A program made the translations under genes and the position numbers. The notes under the pieces are model-generated. The model did no database searches. It had not been told where the DNA came from and was given only the letters and a program-made list of their open reading frames with translations. This document shows, piece by piece, positions 1 to 6,469 of a stretch of DNA of 9,698 bases. Source of the DNA: an uncultured Christensenellaceae bacterium (GTDB lineage Bacteria > Bacillota > Clostridia > Christensenellales > Borkfalkiaceae); NCBI GenBank assembly GCA_910587625.1, contig CAJUMW010000003.1, positions 76,115 to 85,812 on the forward strand. Direction: 5' to 3'. The first letter of the stretch is position 1; every line of letters begins with the position of its first letter.

Positions 1-326
1 AAATTTATTCAGGCTCGGATATTTTCCTCATGCCGTCAAAATCAGAGCCCTGCGGCTTATCTCAGATGATTGCGTGCCGCTACGGCACTGTTCCAATAGT
101 AAGAGAAACGGGCGGTCTTTATGACAGCATTAAACCGCTTGAAAACGGATATACATTCACAAATTATAACGCACACGATATGCTATATGTTATAAGGGAA
201 GCTGTTTCTGCTTATAAAAATAAAGAAGAGTGGACAAAACTTATGTACCGCGCGGCAACTACCGATTTCAGTTGGGGACACTCGGCAAAAGAATACGAAG
301 CTCTTTATTTTGATATGCTTAAATAA
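1..326 (+). CDS. glgA: Glycogen synthase, C-terminal part (partial at the left edge)
   Basis: This is the last 108 or so codons of a GT5-family, GT-B fold glycogen synthase, which transfers glucose from ADP-glucose to the growing alpha-1,4-glucan. The frame is open from base 3 to the TAA at 324-326. The translated segment contains FLMPSKSEPCGLSQMI followed by RYGTVPIVRETGGL. This is the family's conserved C-domain region that carries the catalytic E-x7-E element and the nucleotide-sugar contact loop. The final helix region (WGHSAKEYEALYFDML) also fits GlgA C-termini. The ATG at base 30 is internal and not the start. The gene runs in the same direction as the phosphorylase that begins 32 bases downstream, so the two are probably one glycogen-metabolism operon. 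Confidence 0.93.
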   Translation, partial: IYSGSDIFLMPSKSEPCGLSQMIACRYGTVPIVRETGGLYDSIKPLENGYTFTNYNAHDMLYVIREAVSAYKNKEEWTKLMYRAATTDFSWGHSAKEYEALYFDMLK

Positions 327-358
327 TTTACTATATAATAACAAAACAGGAGAACAAA

Positions 359-2837
359 ATGAGCAATACTGCTATTACCGAAAAGGAAGTTAAGGAGCTT
401 GTAAAGGGAAAACTTTCAAGAAAAGGAAGCTAAAGACTTAATTAAAGGCAAGTTATCGAGATATTTCGGCGTTGCGCCTACCGAGGCTTCCAAAGACCAA
501 GTGTATAAAGCTGTCGTTATGGTTGTCCGTGATATTTTATTGGAGAAAAGACAGCAGTTCCATAAAAAAACTAAGTCCAAACGCGCAAAAAAAGTTTACT
601 ATCTATGTATGGAATTTTTAATGGGGCGTTCGCTTAAAAACAGCCTGTATAATTTAGGAACGACATCGGTTTTTGAAAAAGCCGTTGCTCCTTATGGACT
701 TAAGCTTGAAGATTTATACGAGTTGGAACCTGACGCAGGTTTAGGTAACGGCGGTCTGGGCAGGCTTGCGGCTTGCTTTATGGATGCTTTAGCTACGGGT
801 AATTATCCGGCAATGGGCTATTCACTGCGTTATGAATACGGCTTGTTTAAGCAAAAGATTGTTGACGGTTGGCAGATTGAATTGCCTGACGTGTGGCTTC
901 CCGGTGGGGAAGCGTGGCTTACGCAAAGAACGGATAAAAATTTTATTGTTAGATTTAACGGACAGATTGAAGAAAAGTGGACAGAAAATGGTCTTGAAAC
1001 CAATTACATCAATTGTAACGAGGTTCAGGCTGTCGCTTATGATATGATGGTATCAGGTAAAAACAGCGATGCCGTATCAGTTTTAAGGCTTTGGAAAGCA
1101 AGACCCGTTCAAGATTTCAACATGAAGCTTTTCTCGCAGGGCGAATATTATCAGGCAATGACCGAGGATAATGACGCCGATTTGCTGACAAAAGTTTTGT
1201 ATCCTGCCGATAACCACAATGCCGGAAAATCTTTAAGATTAAAGCAGCAATATTTTCTTTGTTCTGCGTCAATCCAGAATATTGTCGAGGATCACAGACA
1301 CCGTTACGGCAATTTAAGCGATTTACCTAAGCTTGCGGCAATTCATCTAAACGATACTCATCCGGCAATGGCAATTCCCGAGCTTATGCGTATTCTTGTC
1401 GATGAATATTTCTATGATTGGGACAGAGCTTGGGCAATCACAACAGCGACATGCGCATATACAAACCACACGGTGCTTGCCGAAGCGCTTGAAACTTGGT
1501 CGGAGGACTTAATTGCAAGAACAATTCCAAGAATACACTCAATAATTAAGGAAATTAACAGGCGGTTTTGCGAAGAACTTTGGAACAAGTTCCCCGGTGA
1601 ATGGGCAAAAATTTCAAGAATGTCTATAATTGAACACGACAGAATAAAAATGGCAAATTTGTCTGTTTACGGCGGACATAGCGTTAACGGCGTTTCGGCG
1701 TTGCACAGCGAAATTATTAAATCATCTGTATTTAAAGATTTTTACGATTTTGCGCCTGAAAAGTTTACAAATGTAACTAACGGAATTGCGCATAGACGTT
1801 GGCTTAATCAATCGAACCCCGAGCTTGCAGAGCTTCTAAATGAATGTATCGGTAACGGATATGAGCTTGACGGCTCGCAGCTTGCAAACTTTAAAAAATT
1901 TGAGGATGATAAAAACGTATTGGATAAACTTGAAAAAATCAAGTTTACCAAGAAGGTTCAATTTGCAGACTATGCAAAGAGAAAACAAGGGTTAATTATC
2001 GACCCTAATACAATGTTTGACGTACAGGCAAAAAGGCTTCATGAATACAAGCGTCAACTTTTGAATGTACTCAATATAATTGACACATATCTTGATTTGC
2101 AGGAAAGACCCGACGCAGTCATTGTTCCAAAGACATATATATTTGGTGCAAAGGCAGCGCCTGGCTATGATATGGCAAAGAAAATTATTAAACTTATCAA
2201 TTTCCTCGCTGACGAAATAAGACAAAATCGTCAAATTAAAGAAAAACTCAACGTCGTCTATATGGAAGACTATAATGTCACAATGTCTGAAAAGCTTATG
2301 CCGGCTTCGGAAGTTTCAGAGCAGATTTCGCTTGCCGGAAAAGAAGCAAGTGGCACAGGCAATATGAAGTTTATGATAAACGGTGCGCTTACAATAGGTA
2401 CGCTTGACGGTGCAAACGTTGAAATGGCTCAAGCTGTCGGAAACGATAATATTTTCATATTTGGATTTAAGTCCGACGAAGTAGACGAAATTTGGCGCAA
2501 CGGTTACAGCTCAAGCAAATATTATAACGAGTCTCCCAGATTAAGGCGTATTATCGAAGCGTTGATTATCGGTTTCAACGGAGAATCTTTTGCAGATATT
2601 GCAAATTATCTTTTAACAGATACTCCGGTGTCTGATCCGTATATGTGTATGGCGGATTTTGCCGCATACAGTAACACGCAGCAAAGTATTTCGGATTTAT
2701 ACTTGAATAATAAAACAAAATGGAATCAAATGTCGTTAAGAAATATTGCGGCATCAGGTATATTTGCAGCAGACAGAGCAATTTCGGATTACGCTAATAA
2801 TATTTGGAATCTCAAAAGCATAAATTCAAATAAATAA
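359..2837 (+). CDS. glgP: Glycogen phosphorylase, frame interrupted near the N-terminus
   Basis: GT35 glycogen/maltodextrin phosphorylase releases glucose-1-phosphate from alpha-glucans using pyridoxal phosphate. Family signatures appear in order: LNDTHPAMAIPELMRI, TNHTVLAEALETW, NVTNGIAHRRWLN, FDVQAKRLHEYKRQLLNVL and EASGTGNMKFM. In the last of these, the Lys encoded at 2367-2369 is the PLP-binding lysine. The natural start is the ATG at 359, with AGGAGA at 348-353 six bases upstream. That frame ends at TAA 431-433 after 24 residues. The rest of the protein is read in another frame, open from about base 405 to 2837, with GTG 501 as the first conventional start codon. The cause is a diverged 40-bp duplication at 380-459. 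With one copy removed, the product would be about 812 aa, normal for the family. It is either a real frameshift mutation or a strain-mixing assembly error. Confidence 0.93.
380..459 (+). repeat. Diverged 40-bp tandem duplication inside the glgP 5' end
   Basis: Bases 380-421 encode EKEVKELVKGKLSR and 420-461 encode EKEAKDLIKGKLSR, followed by YFGV. The two copies are offset by 40 bases, which is not a multiple of three, so the reading frame breaks at their junction. Most of the differences between the copies are synonymous third-base changes, or TTA versus CTT leucine codons. This is the pattern of two alleles that each evolved as coding sequence, not of a fresh slippage event. Confidence 0.8.
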
Positions 2838-2842
2838 CGGTA

Positions 2843-2877
2843 AAAACAATCGAGGTAAATTTTGCCTCGATTGTTTT
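2843..2877 (+). terminator. Rho-independent terminator after glgP
   Basis: A perfect 13-bp stem pairs AAAACAATCGAGG (2843-2855) with CCTCGATTGTTTT (2865-2877) around a 9-base loop, starting six bases after the glgP stop. The A-rich and T-rich flanks make it potentially bidirectional, so it could also stop minus-strand transcripts leaving the prophage. Confidence 0.85.
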
Positions 2878-2954
2878 GTACTATGTGTGACATAATATCT
2901 TATTCAGACCTTTTATAATTTAAAAATTTTTAAATTTTTCATATAAAAAATTAC

Positions 2955-2983
2955 TTGACAGCTATTTTACTATTTGTTATACT
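2955..2983 (+). promoter_or_regulatory. Near-consensus sigma-A promoter pointing into the prophage
   Basis: TTGACA (2955-2960) and TATACT (2978-2983) are separated by exactly 17 bp. The predicted transcription start is near 2990, immediately before the inverted-repeat arm at 2994. Inside the lysogen it faces minus-strand phage genes and has no plus-strand gene to serve. In the reconstructed empty chromosome it would sit about 100 bp upstream of the tyrosine recombinase ATG (9532), so it is probably the native recombinase promoter. Confidence 0.75.
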
Positions 2984-2993
2984 GAAATTACTC

Positions 2994-3024
2994 CCAACCC
3001 TTCGTAAAAGCTGTGTTTTGCGAA
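2994..3024 (+). other. attL: left phage-host junction, hybrid dif-like site
   Basis: The host arm CCAACCCTTCGTAAAA (2994-3009) is followed by the spacer GCTGTG (3010-3015) and the phage arm TTTTGCGAA (3016-3024). The inner arms TTCGTAAAA and TTTTGCGAA are inverted with one mismatch around six bases, the geometry expected for a Xer-type site. The 15-base core GCTGTGTTTTGCGAA recurs at 9455-9469 with a single change (G to A). Confidence 0.8.
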
Positions 3025-3033
3025 TAGTTTAAC

Positions 3034-3351
3034 TTATTCTTTTTCTTCTAAAAATTTAAAGATAGCGTATATCCCTTTCATCCGTTCGGCACAATCGCGA
3101 TAATTCTTTGAACTGAAATATAAAAAGAAGTCGTGTTTATCATTGAAATAAATTACCCTGTAACACCGCTTAGAAGTTCTTACAACAAGAAACTCGTCAA
3201 TTAAAGTACGCTTGTTGTATCGAGCAAACCTGTAATTATGAAAGCGTTTACAATAACGTAGATTGTAAGCTTTTAAAAACGTGCCGGCAAGCTCTAAGCG
3301 CAGCCAATGAACAGTTAAGCCCTTGGGCGCGCCTACCTTTGAATTTAACAT
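3034..3351 (-). CDS. Hypothetical 105-aa basic protein, last gene of the replication operon
   Basis: I do not recognise this protein. It is rich in basic and aromatic residues (for example RYCKRFHNYRFARYNKR near residues 32-48), has no clear membrane segment, and could bind nucleic acid. Its ATG lies one base after the Rep stop codon (TAA-A-ATG) with AGAGG just upstream, so it is probably translationally coupled to Rep. Its stop is about 10 bases from the phage arm of attL, making it the terminal gene of the element. Coupling to Rep suggests a role in replication, copy control or packaging; this is inference only. Confidence 0.72.
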   Translation of the reverse strand: MLNSKVGAPKGLTVHWLRLELAGTFLKAYNLRYCKRFHNYRFARYNKRTLIDEFLVVRTSKRCYRVIYFNDKHDFFLYFSSKNYRDCAERMKGIYAIFKFLEEKE

Positions 3352-3352
3352 T

Positions 3353-4003
3353 TTATGAACCTCTCTTCTTCTTTAACTTTTTATCTTTAAAATTCAGCTC
3401 TTCGGTAAACAAATCGGGGTTTTCTGTCTTGTAACGGTTTAAGTCTTTTAAACATTGTCGGTAAGCGATAGAAACACTCGCAAATTGTGAAAACGGAGTT
3501 CTAAGAATTATATACACCTCTTCCAAAGTTCGATTATCAAAAACTAATTCTTTTATTCGCTCATATGGAGATAAACAGCATTTAAAACGATAAAATACAG
3601 CTTGCTGTATATCGGACTTAAAATCTCCAATGTAAATATGCTTATCCGAAACGATATTAACTAACTCACGCTCTAATCCTTTGTAGTTTAAATAGTCGTT
3701 ATCGTGAATGCCATATAAATAAGCATCTACCCACTTACTACCACAACGCGGACGGATAGCTATTGAATTTTGATTTCCATCTTCGTCTAATTCTATGAAA
3801 AACTCTTTGAGGGTATTTGTATCCTCTATTGTCTTTGCAGGTTCTACCCAACAATGAAAATGGTCTTTTTCTGTACCTAAGCTTTCGTGAAACCAACAAG
3901 CACAGCGAGAAAATAAACCACCGTCAACTAAGGACTGTAATGTAGCTTTTAAAAAATCATAACTATTGTATGATATAAAACCGATTGAGTTATAAGTTTT
4001 CAT
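3353..4003 (-). CDS. Rolling-circle replication initiator, pMV158/Rep_2-like HUH endonuclease
   Basis: This protein is predicted to nick the double-strand origin and start rolling-circle replication of the phage circle. Counting from the ATG at 4003 (216 aa), the HUH metal-binding motif is HFHCWVE with histidines 48 and 50. The tyrosine motif follows at about residues 91-104 (WVDAYLYGIHDNDY), with Tyr97 (or Tyr95) as the likely nucleophile. The spacing and the Y-x-x-H-x-x-D pattern resemble RepB of plasmid pMV158, whose length (about 210 aa) also matches. The C-terminus is strongly basic (KDKKLKKKRGS). An in-frame ATG at 4021 would add six residues and overlap the upstream repressor gene; I prefer 4003 because it follows that gene's stop by one base. 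An origin hairpin with the pMV158 nick sequence lies about 200 bases upstream. Confidence 0.82.
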   Translation of the reverse strand: MKTYNSIGFISYNSYDFLKATLQSLVDGGLFSRCACWFHESLGTEKDHFHCWVEPAKTIEDTNTLKEFFIELDEDGNQNSIAIRPRCGSKWVDAYLYGIHDNDYLNYKGLERELVNIVSDKHIYIGDFKSDIQQAVFYRFKCCLSPYERIKELVFDNRTLEEVYIILRTPFSQFASVSIAYRQCLKDLNRYKTENPDLFTEELNFKDKKLKKKRGS

Positions 4004-4004
4004 C

Positions 4005-4151
4005 TTAATTCTTACAACCATTTTTAAGACAATAAGGAATTAATACAGCAAGAATAAATTTAGATACAGTTAAAGAATATTTATCCGCACATTTTTTAAT
4101 TAAATCATATTCTCTATCCGAAATTCGTATATGTAATTGTGAATTTTTCAC
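4005..4151 (-). CDS. CopG-like ribbon-helix-helix repressor (48 aa)
   Basis: This small gene precedes rep with a GTG start (4149-4151) and GAGGT at 4158-4162 six bases upstream. The product has an RHH layout: a short beta strand (SQLHIRIS), helix A (about DREYDLIKKCADKYS), a turn (LT), then helix B (about VSKFILAVLIPYCLK). Its length matches CopG of pMV158 (45 aa), which represses the shared copG-repB transcript. Here too the repressor gene lies immediately upstream of a pMV158-type rep, and its stop codon is one base before the rep ATG. It probably binds the 14-bp palindrome at 4175-4188 and limits phage copy number. Gene callers with a 60-codon cutoff would miss it. Confidence 0.78.
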   Translation of the reverse strand: MKNSQLHIRISDREYDLIKKCADKYSLTVSKFILAVLIPYCLKNGCKN

Positions 4152-4174
4152 AAAAATACCTCACTTTTTATTAA

Positions 4175-4188
4175 TTTGTGTACACAAA
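4175..4188. promoter_or_regulatory. Perfect 14-bp palindrome, candidate CopG operator
   Basis: TTTGTGTACACAAA is fully self-complementary. It lies between the origin hairpin and the start of the copG-like gene, the place where the copG-rep promoter should be. No convincing -35/-10 pair is visible around it, so the operator role is inferred from position and symmetry. Confidence 0.55.
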
Positions 4189-4199
4189 AACCTCTGAAA

Positions 4200-4238
4200 A
4201 AAATTTCGTCCTTATATTCGTAGTAAGGACGAAATTTT
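4200..4238 (-). other. Double-strand origin of rolling-circle replication (nick hairpin)
   Basis: A perfect 15-bp stem (4200-4214 with 4224-4238) encloses a 9-base loop. Read on the minus strand, the stem-loop junction contains TACTACGA. This matches the nick sequence TACTACG/A known for pMV158-family origins, which is likewise exposed in a hairpin. The site lies upstream of, and in the same orientation as, the CopG-like and Rep genes. Nicking would be expected between G and A in the loop. Confidence 0.72.
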
Positions 4239-4284
4239 GTTAGTTTGTAACATTTTACATTTTACCTTACAGATATAAAGTTGC

Positions 4285-4328
4285 ACACCCGAGGGGGCGC
4301 CCGTGAACGGGTCCCCCCTTTCGGGTGT
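4285..4328. other. Long GC-rich hairpin, candidate packaging signal or single-strand origin
   Basis: ACACCCGA (4285-4292) pairs with TCGGGTGT (4321-4328), GGGGG (4293-4297) with CCCCC, and CCCG (4300-4303) with CGGG (4308-4311) around a TGAA tetraloop. The result is a nearly continuous 44-base hairpin, far more GC-rich than its surroundings. Filamentous phages keep a packaging hairpin and complementary-strand origin in their main intergenic region, and this is the most stable structure in that region here. Confidence 0.55.
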
Positions 4329-4623
4329 TCGCTGATACACGCACAGCTAAGGAAAAAATTATTGAACTGCTCCGAGGCACGCGCGCGCCCTCGCTTCGCT
4401 CTATCACGCACGCGGCGAATCGCTAACACTCATTGTTCTTGCATTGCTACCTACGCACTAAACCCAAGTTTGGCGTTCGCTTACGCTCCGTGCAAGTAAT
4501 ATAGCCTACCGATACAGAACGCTCTTACGGCGTTCAGAAGCCTTGCAAGACAACACACCGTACCAGAGGGGAGCTATTAGATGGAAGTCAACAGTTATCC
4601 TGCCTTTTCGCTTTATATGAGCG
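4329..4623. other. Structured non-coding remainder of the phage intergenic region
   Basis: No believable gene lies here. The stretch is GC-richer than the rest and full of short inverted repeats. GAACGC (4517-4522) pairs with GCGTTC (4530-4535), and an outer pair TGCAAG (4491-4496) with CTTGCA (4542-4547) encloses it. There is also a run of alternating CGCG and repeated TCGCT words near 4380-4420. A multi-branched single-stranded fold is likely, in keeping with a single-strand origin or packaging function. Confidence 0.5.
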
Positions 4624-5352
4624 TCACAGGGGAACAAACCATTTTATAACGCACCAACCCATATAAAAAATAAATCCGCCCGACAACAACAAAGTAATTA
4701 AATTTGTTGAACCTATCGGAAATGAAATTATATCCGCAAAAGTTTTACCCATTGAGGACAAAGAAGAACCCAAATTGTAAAGAAAAAATATATCTTCTCC
4801 GCCTATAATTACTGAACCAATTACAGGTGGTATATAATTAACGGGAATAAAATTATCAGGTAGTTTAACTAAACCGTTATAACGTATAGAACCAGCAGAA
4901 TTTACAACAGTATAAGACGAGTAAGGCACAGAACCATAATTAATAACACTTTCATCAACGGATAAAATTTCATACGGTATATGTAAATCATCTGTAACGC
5001 CATAACGAACACTTATAGCGTAAATATACGCTTGTTTAATAATCTTAGAAGCTCCGCCATAATGCTCATATGAAGGTAACGGATAAGTTTCTTTTAAATA
5101 ATCTAATGCAGAGCCGACAGTTTCATAATCACTATCAACGGTATGCAACATAAAACCCAATTCACCTTGATTATTTATACTTTCAAGAAAATATGTTTTC
5201 TTACTATTAGCAACATTATCTGGAAAAATAGTATCTTTATAAAATTGATACTCTTTATCATCATAAGTAAAAGTAACAATTTCGCGTTCTTCTGCATAAG
5301 TTTCGTTAAAACGAAGCTCCAAATATTCAACTATTTGAGTATTTACAAACAT
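4624..5352 (-). CDS. Membrane-anchored phage protein (242 aa), minor virion or pVI-position protein
   Basis: I do not recognise a named family. The ATG at 5352 is chosen because it follows the stop of the preceding gene by one base (TAA-T-ATG) with a GGGGG ribosome site upstream; the frame is open further upstream but only inside that gene. Residues 1 to about 205 look soluble and rich in Tyr, Ser and beta-strand formers. A hydrophobic segment at about 212-238 (NLITLLLSGGFIFYMGWCVI) ends the protein close to its C-terminus. There is no N-terminal signal peptide. Its place directly after the pIII-like gene is where Ff phages encode pVI, a minor tip protein, but the size and sequence differ, so virion membership is inferred. 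Confidence 0.75.
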   Translation of the reverse strand: MFVNTQIVEYLELRFNETYAEEREIVTFTYDDKEYQFYKDTIFPDNVANSKKTYFLESINNQGELGFMLHTVDSDYETVGSALDYLKETYPLPSYEHYGGASKIIKQAYIYAISVRYGVTDDLHIPYEILSVDESVINYGSVPYSSYTVVNSAGSIRYNGLVKLPDNFIPVNYIPPVIGSVIIGGEDIFFLYNLGSSLSSMGKTFADIISFPIGSTNLITLLLSGGFIFYMGWCVIKWFVPL

Positions 5353-5353
5353 A

Positions 5354-6469
5354 TTATCCCCCTGCGAACATTTTAATAAAGATTGTTGCAACGAACACAA
5401 ACATAACGATATTAAAGATTGTGCCGAGTGAAACAACGCCGAAAAGCTTTATATTAAGGAAATCGGAAACAGGCTTTAACATAAAATTTACGGGGTTTGA
5501 AAGTTGAGTAGATTGACCGAGATTAACTCCGTCTTTGTGACCTTCGTCATAACCTGTATTGTAACCCTCTTGAATACCGTCTTGCTTACCGTCGTTATAT
5601 CCCTCGACGCGTCCTTGCGCTTCTCCTTGCGTTATTCCCTCTTGTTTTCCTGTATCGTAACCCTCATTATATCCCTCTTCTCGTCCTTGCTCTAATCCGT
5701 CTTGTAAGCCCTCTTTATGACCCGTATTATAACCATTGGAATAACCCTCGTCACGTCCTTGTTCTAAGCCGTCTTGTTTACCTGTATTATAACCGTTTTC
5801 ATAGCCTTGGGTTGAACCCTCTATAATACCGTCTTGTTTGCCTGTATTGTAACCGTCGTTATAGCCTTGACCGAAACCATCTTGTTTGCCTGTATTATAA
5901 CCATTTTCATAACCCTGTTGTATTCCATTTTGCTTACCTTCTTCAAAACCCATTTCATAACCGAATTTAGCTCCGTCGGAATAGTTGCTATTGGGATATA
6001 ATGAAGAATGTTCTAAAAGCCATTGACGGGCATCATCTGTTTGAACGTTAGCGACAAACAACAAATTTACTTTTTCATACTGCCAACCATTTTCATAAGC
6101 TACTAATTGTGTATGATTTTGGAAAGTATATGTAATTGTAAGTTTATTGCCGGCAGTAGAAAACGTAATTAAGCGTATAGGATAAGAATTTAAAGTACCG
6201 GATAAAAATACCCCTTGTATTTGATTTAAAGTAAAATCACTCCCAACAAAATTACTATCCAAAACTATTACTGAAAAGTCATCTAAGCTTTCAGTTGTAT
6301 TTGTATCGGATAAAACCGAACTGTCAGCAGAAACAACAGAAGTATTATTACTAAGGCTCGTAAACACAAAGCCGAGTATTAAACCAACAGAGAATAAAAC
6401 CGCCGTAATTATGCAAATTATGCGCTTTATTAAAGCTTTACGCTTCGTAATCTTTGCAATTGTTTTCAA
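5354..6469 (-). CDS. pIII-like secreted adsorption protein with a long glycine/tyrosine repeat tract
   Basis: This is predicted to be the virion tip protein that binds the host surface. From a TTG start at 6469 (AGGAGG at 6483-6488, 13 bases away) it is 371 aa. Features in order: a basic N-terminus plus hydrophobic signal segment with a plausible cleavage after VVSA (about residue 48); a domain of about 120 residues rich in Thr, Ser and Asn; a repeat tract at about residues 170-319 built on GYNxGYNTGKQDG; and a C-terminal transmembrane helix at about 342-367 (FNIVMFVFVATIFIKMF). Signal peptide, receptor domain, flexible glycine-rich linker and C-terminal anchor is the layout of filamentous phage pIII. 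The frame is open back to 6556, but that would overlap the ATPase gene by 119 bases and spoil the signal peptide. The chosen start overlaps by 32 bases. Confidence 0.78.
   Translation of the reverse strand: MKTIAKITKRKALIKRIICIITAVLFSVGLILGFVFTSLSNNTSVVSADSSVLSDTNTTESLDDFSVIVLDSNFVGSDFTLNQIQGVFLSGTLNSYPIRLITFSTAGNKLTITYTFQNHTQLVAYENGWQYEKVNLLFVANVQTDDARQWLLEHSSLYPNSNYSDGAKFGYEMGFEEGKQNGIQQGYENGYNTGKQDGFGQGYNDGYNTGKQDGIIEGSTQGYENGYNTGKQDGLEQGRDEGYSNGYNTGHKEGLQDGLEQGREEGYNEGYDTGKQEGITQGEAQGRVEGYNDGKQDGIQEGYNTGYDEGHKDGVNLGQSTQLSNPVNFMLKPVSDFLNIKLFGVVSLGTIFNIVMFVFVATIFIKMFAGG
5513..5962 (-). repeat. In-frame protein repeat tract (GYNxGYNTGKQDG units)
   Basis: About seven to nine imperfect units of 12 to 24 residues vary around GY-[EN]-x-GYNTGKQDG, with inserts such as LEQGRDE and ITQGEAQ. 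Glycine or Tyr-Gly recurs every four residues throughout, giving a G-x3-G periodicity. The DNA repeats are partly degenerate at third positions, which shows that the protein pattern is maintained. Unit number could change by slipped recombination. Confidence 0.9.

Noticed and set aside
420..440. Programmed ribosomal frameshift to read glgP
   Set aside because: There is no slippery heptamer with stimulator, and the frame change is fully explained by the 40-base duplication.
1992..2234. Minus-strand and alternate-frame open frames inside glgP (also 832-1047 and 2575-2781)
   Set aside because: They are shadows of the well-conserved phosphorylase frame and have no ribosome sites.
4281..4499. 72-aa plus-strand open frame in the GC-rich block
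   Set aside because: There is no ribosome site, the composition is driven by hairpin sequence, and the frame runs through strong stem-loops. It is a by-product of non-coding structure.
5513..5962. Regularly repeated DNA that could look like a CRISPR array or minisatellite
   Set aside because: The repeats stay in one open frame, vary at third positions and have unequal unit lengths, so they are protein-coding repeats in the pIII-like gene.
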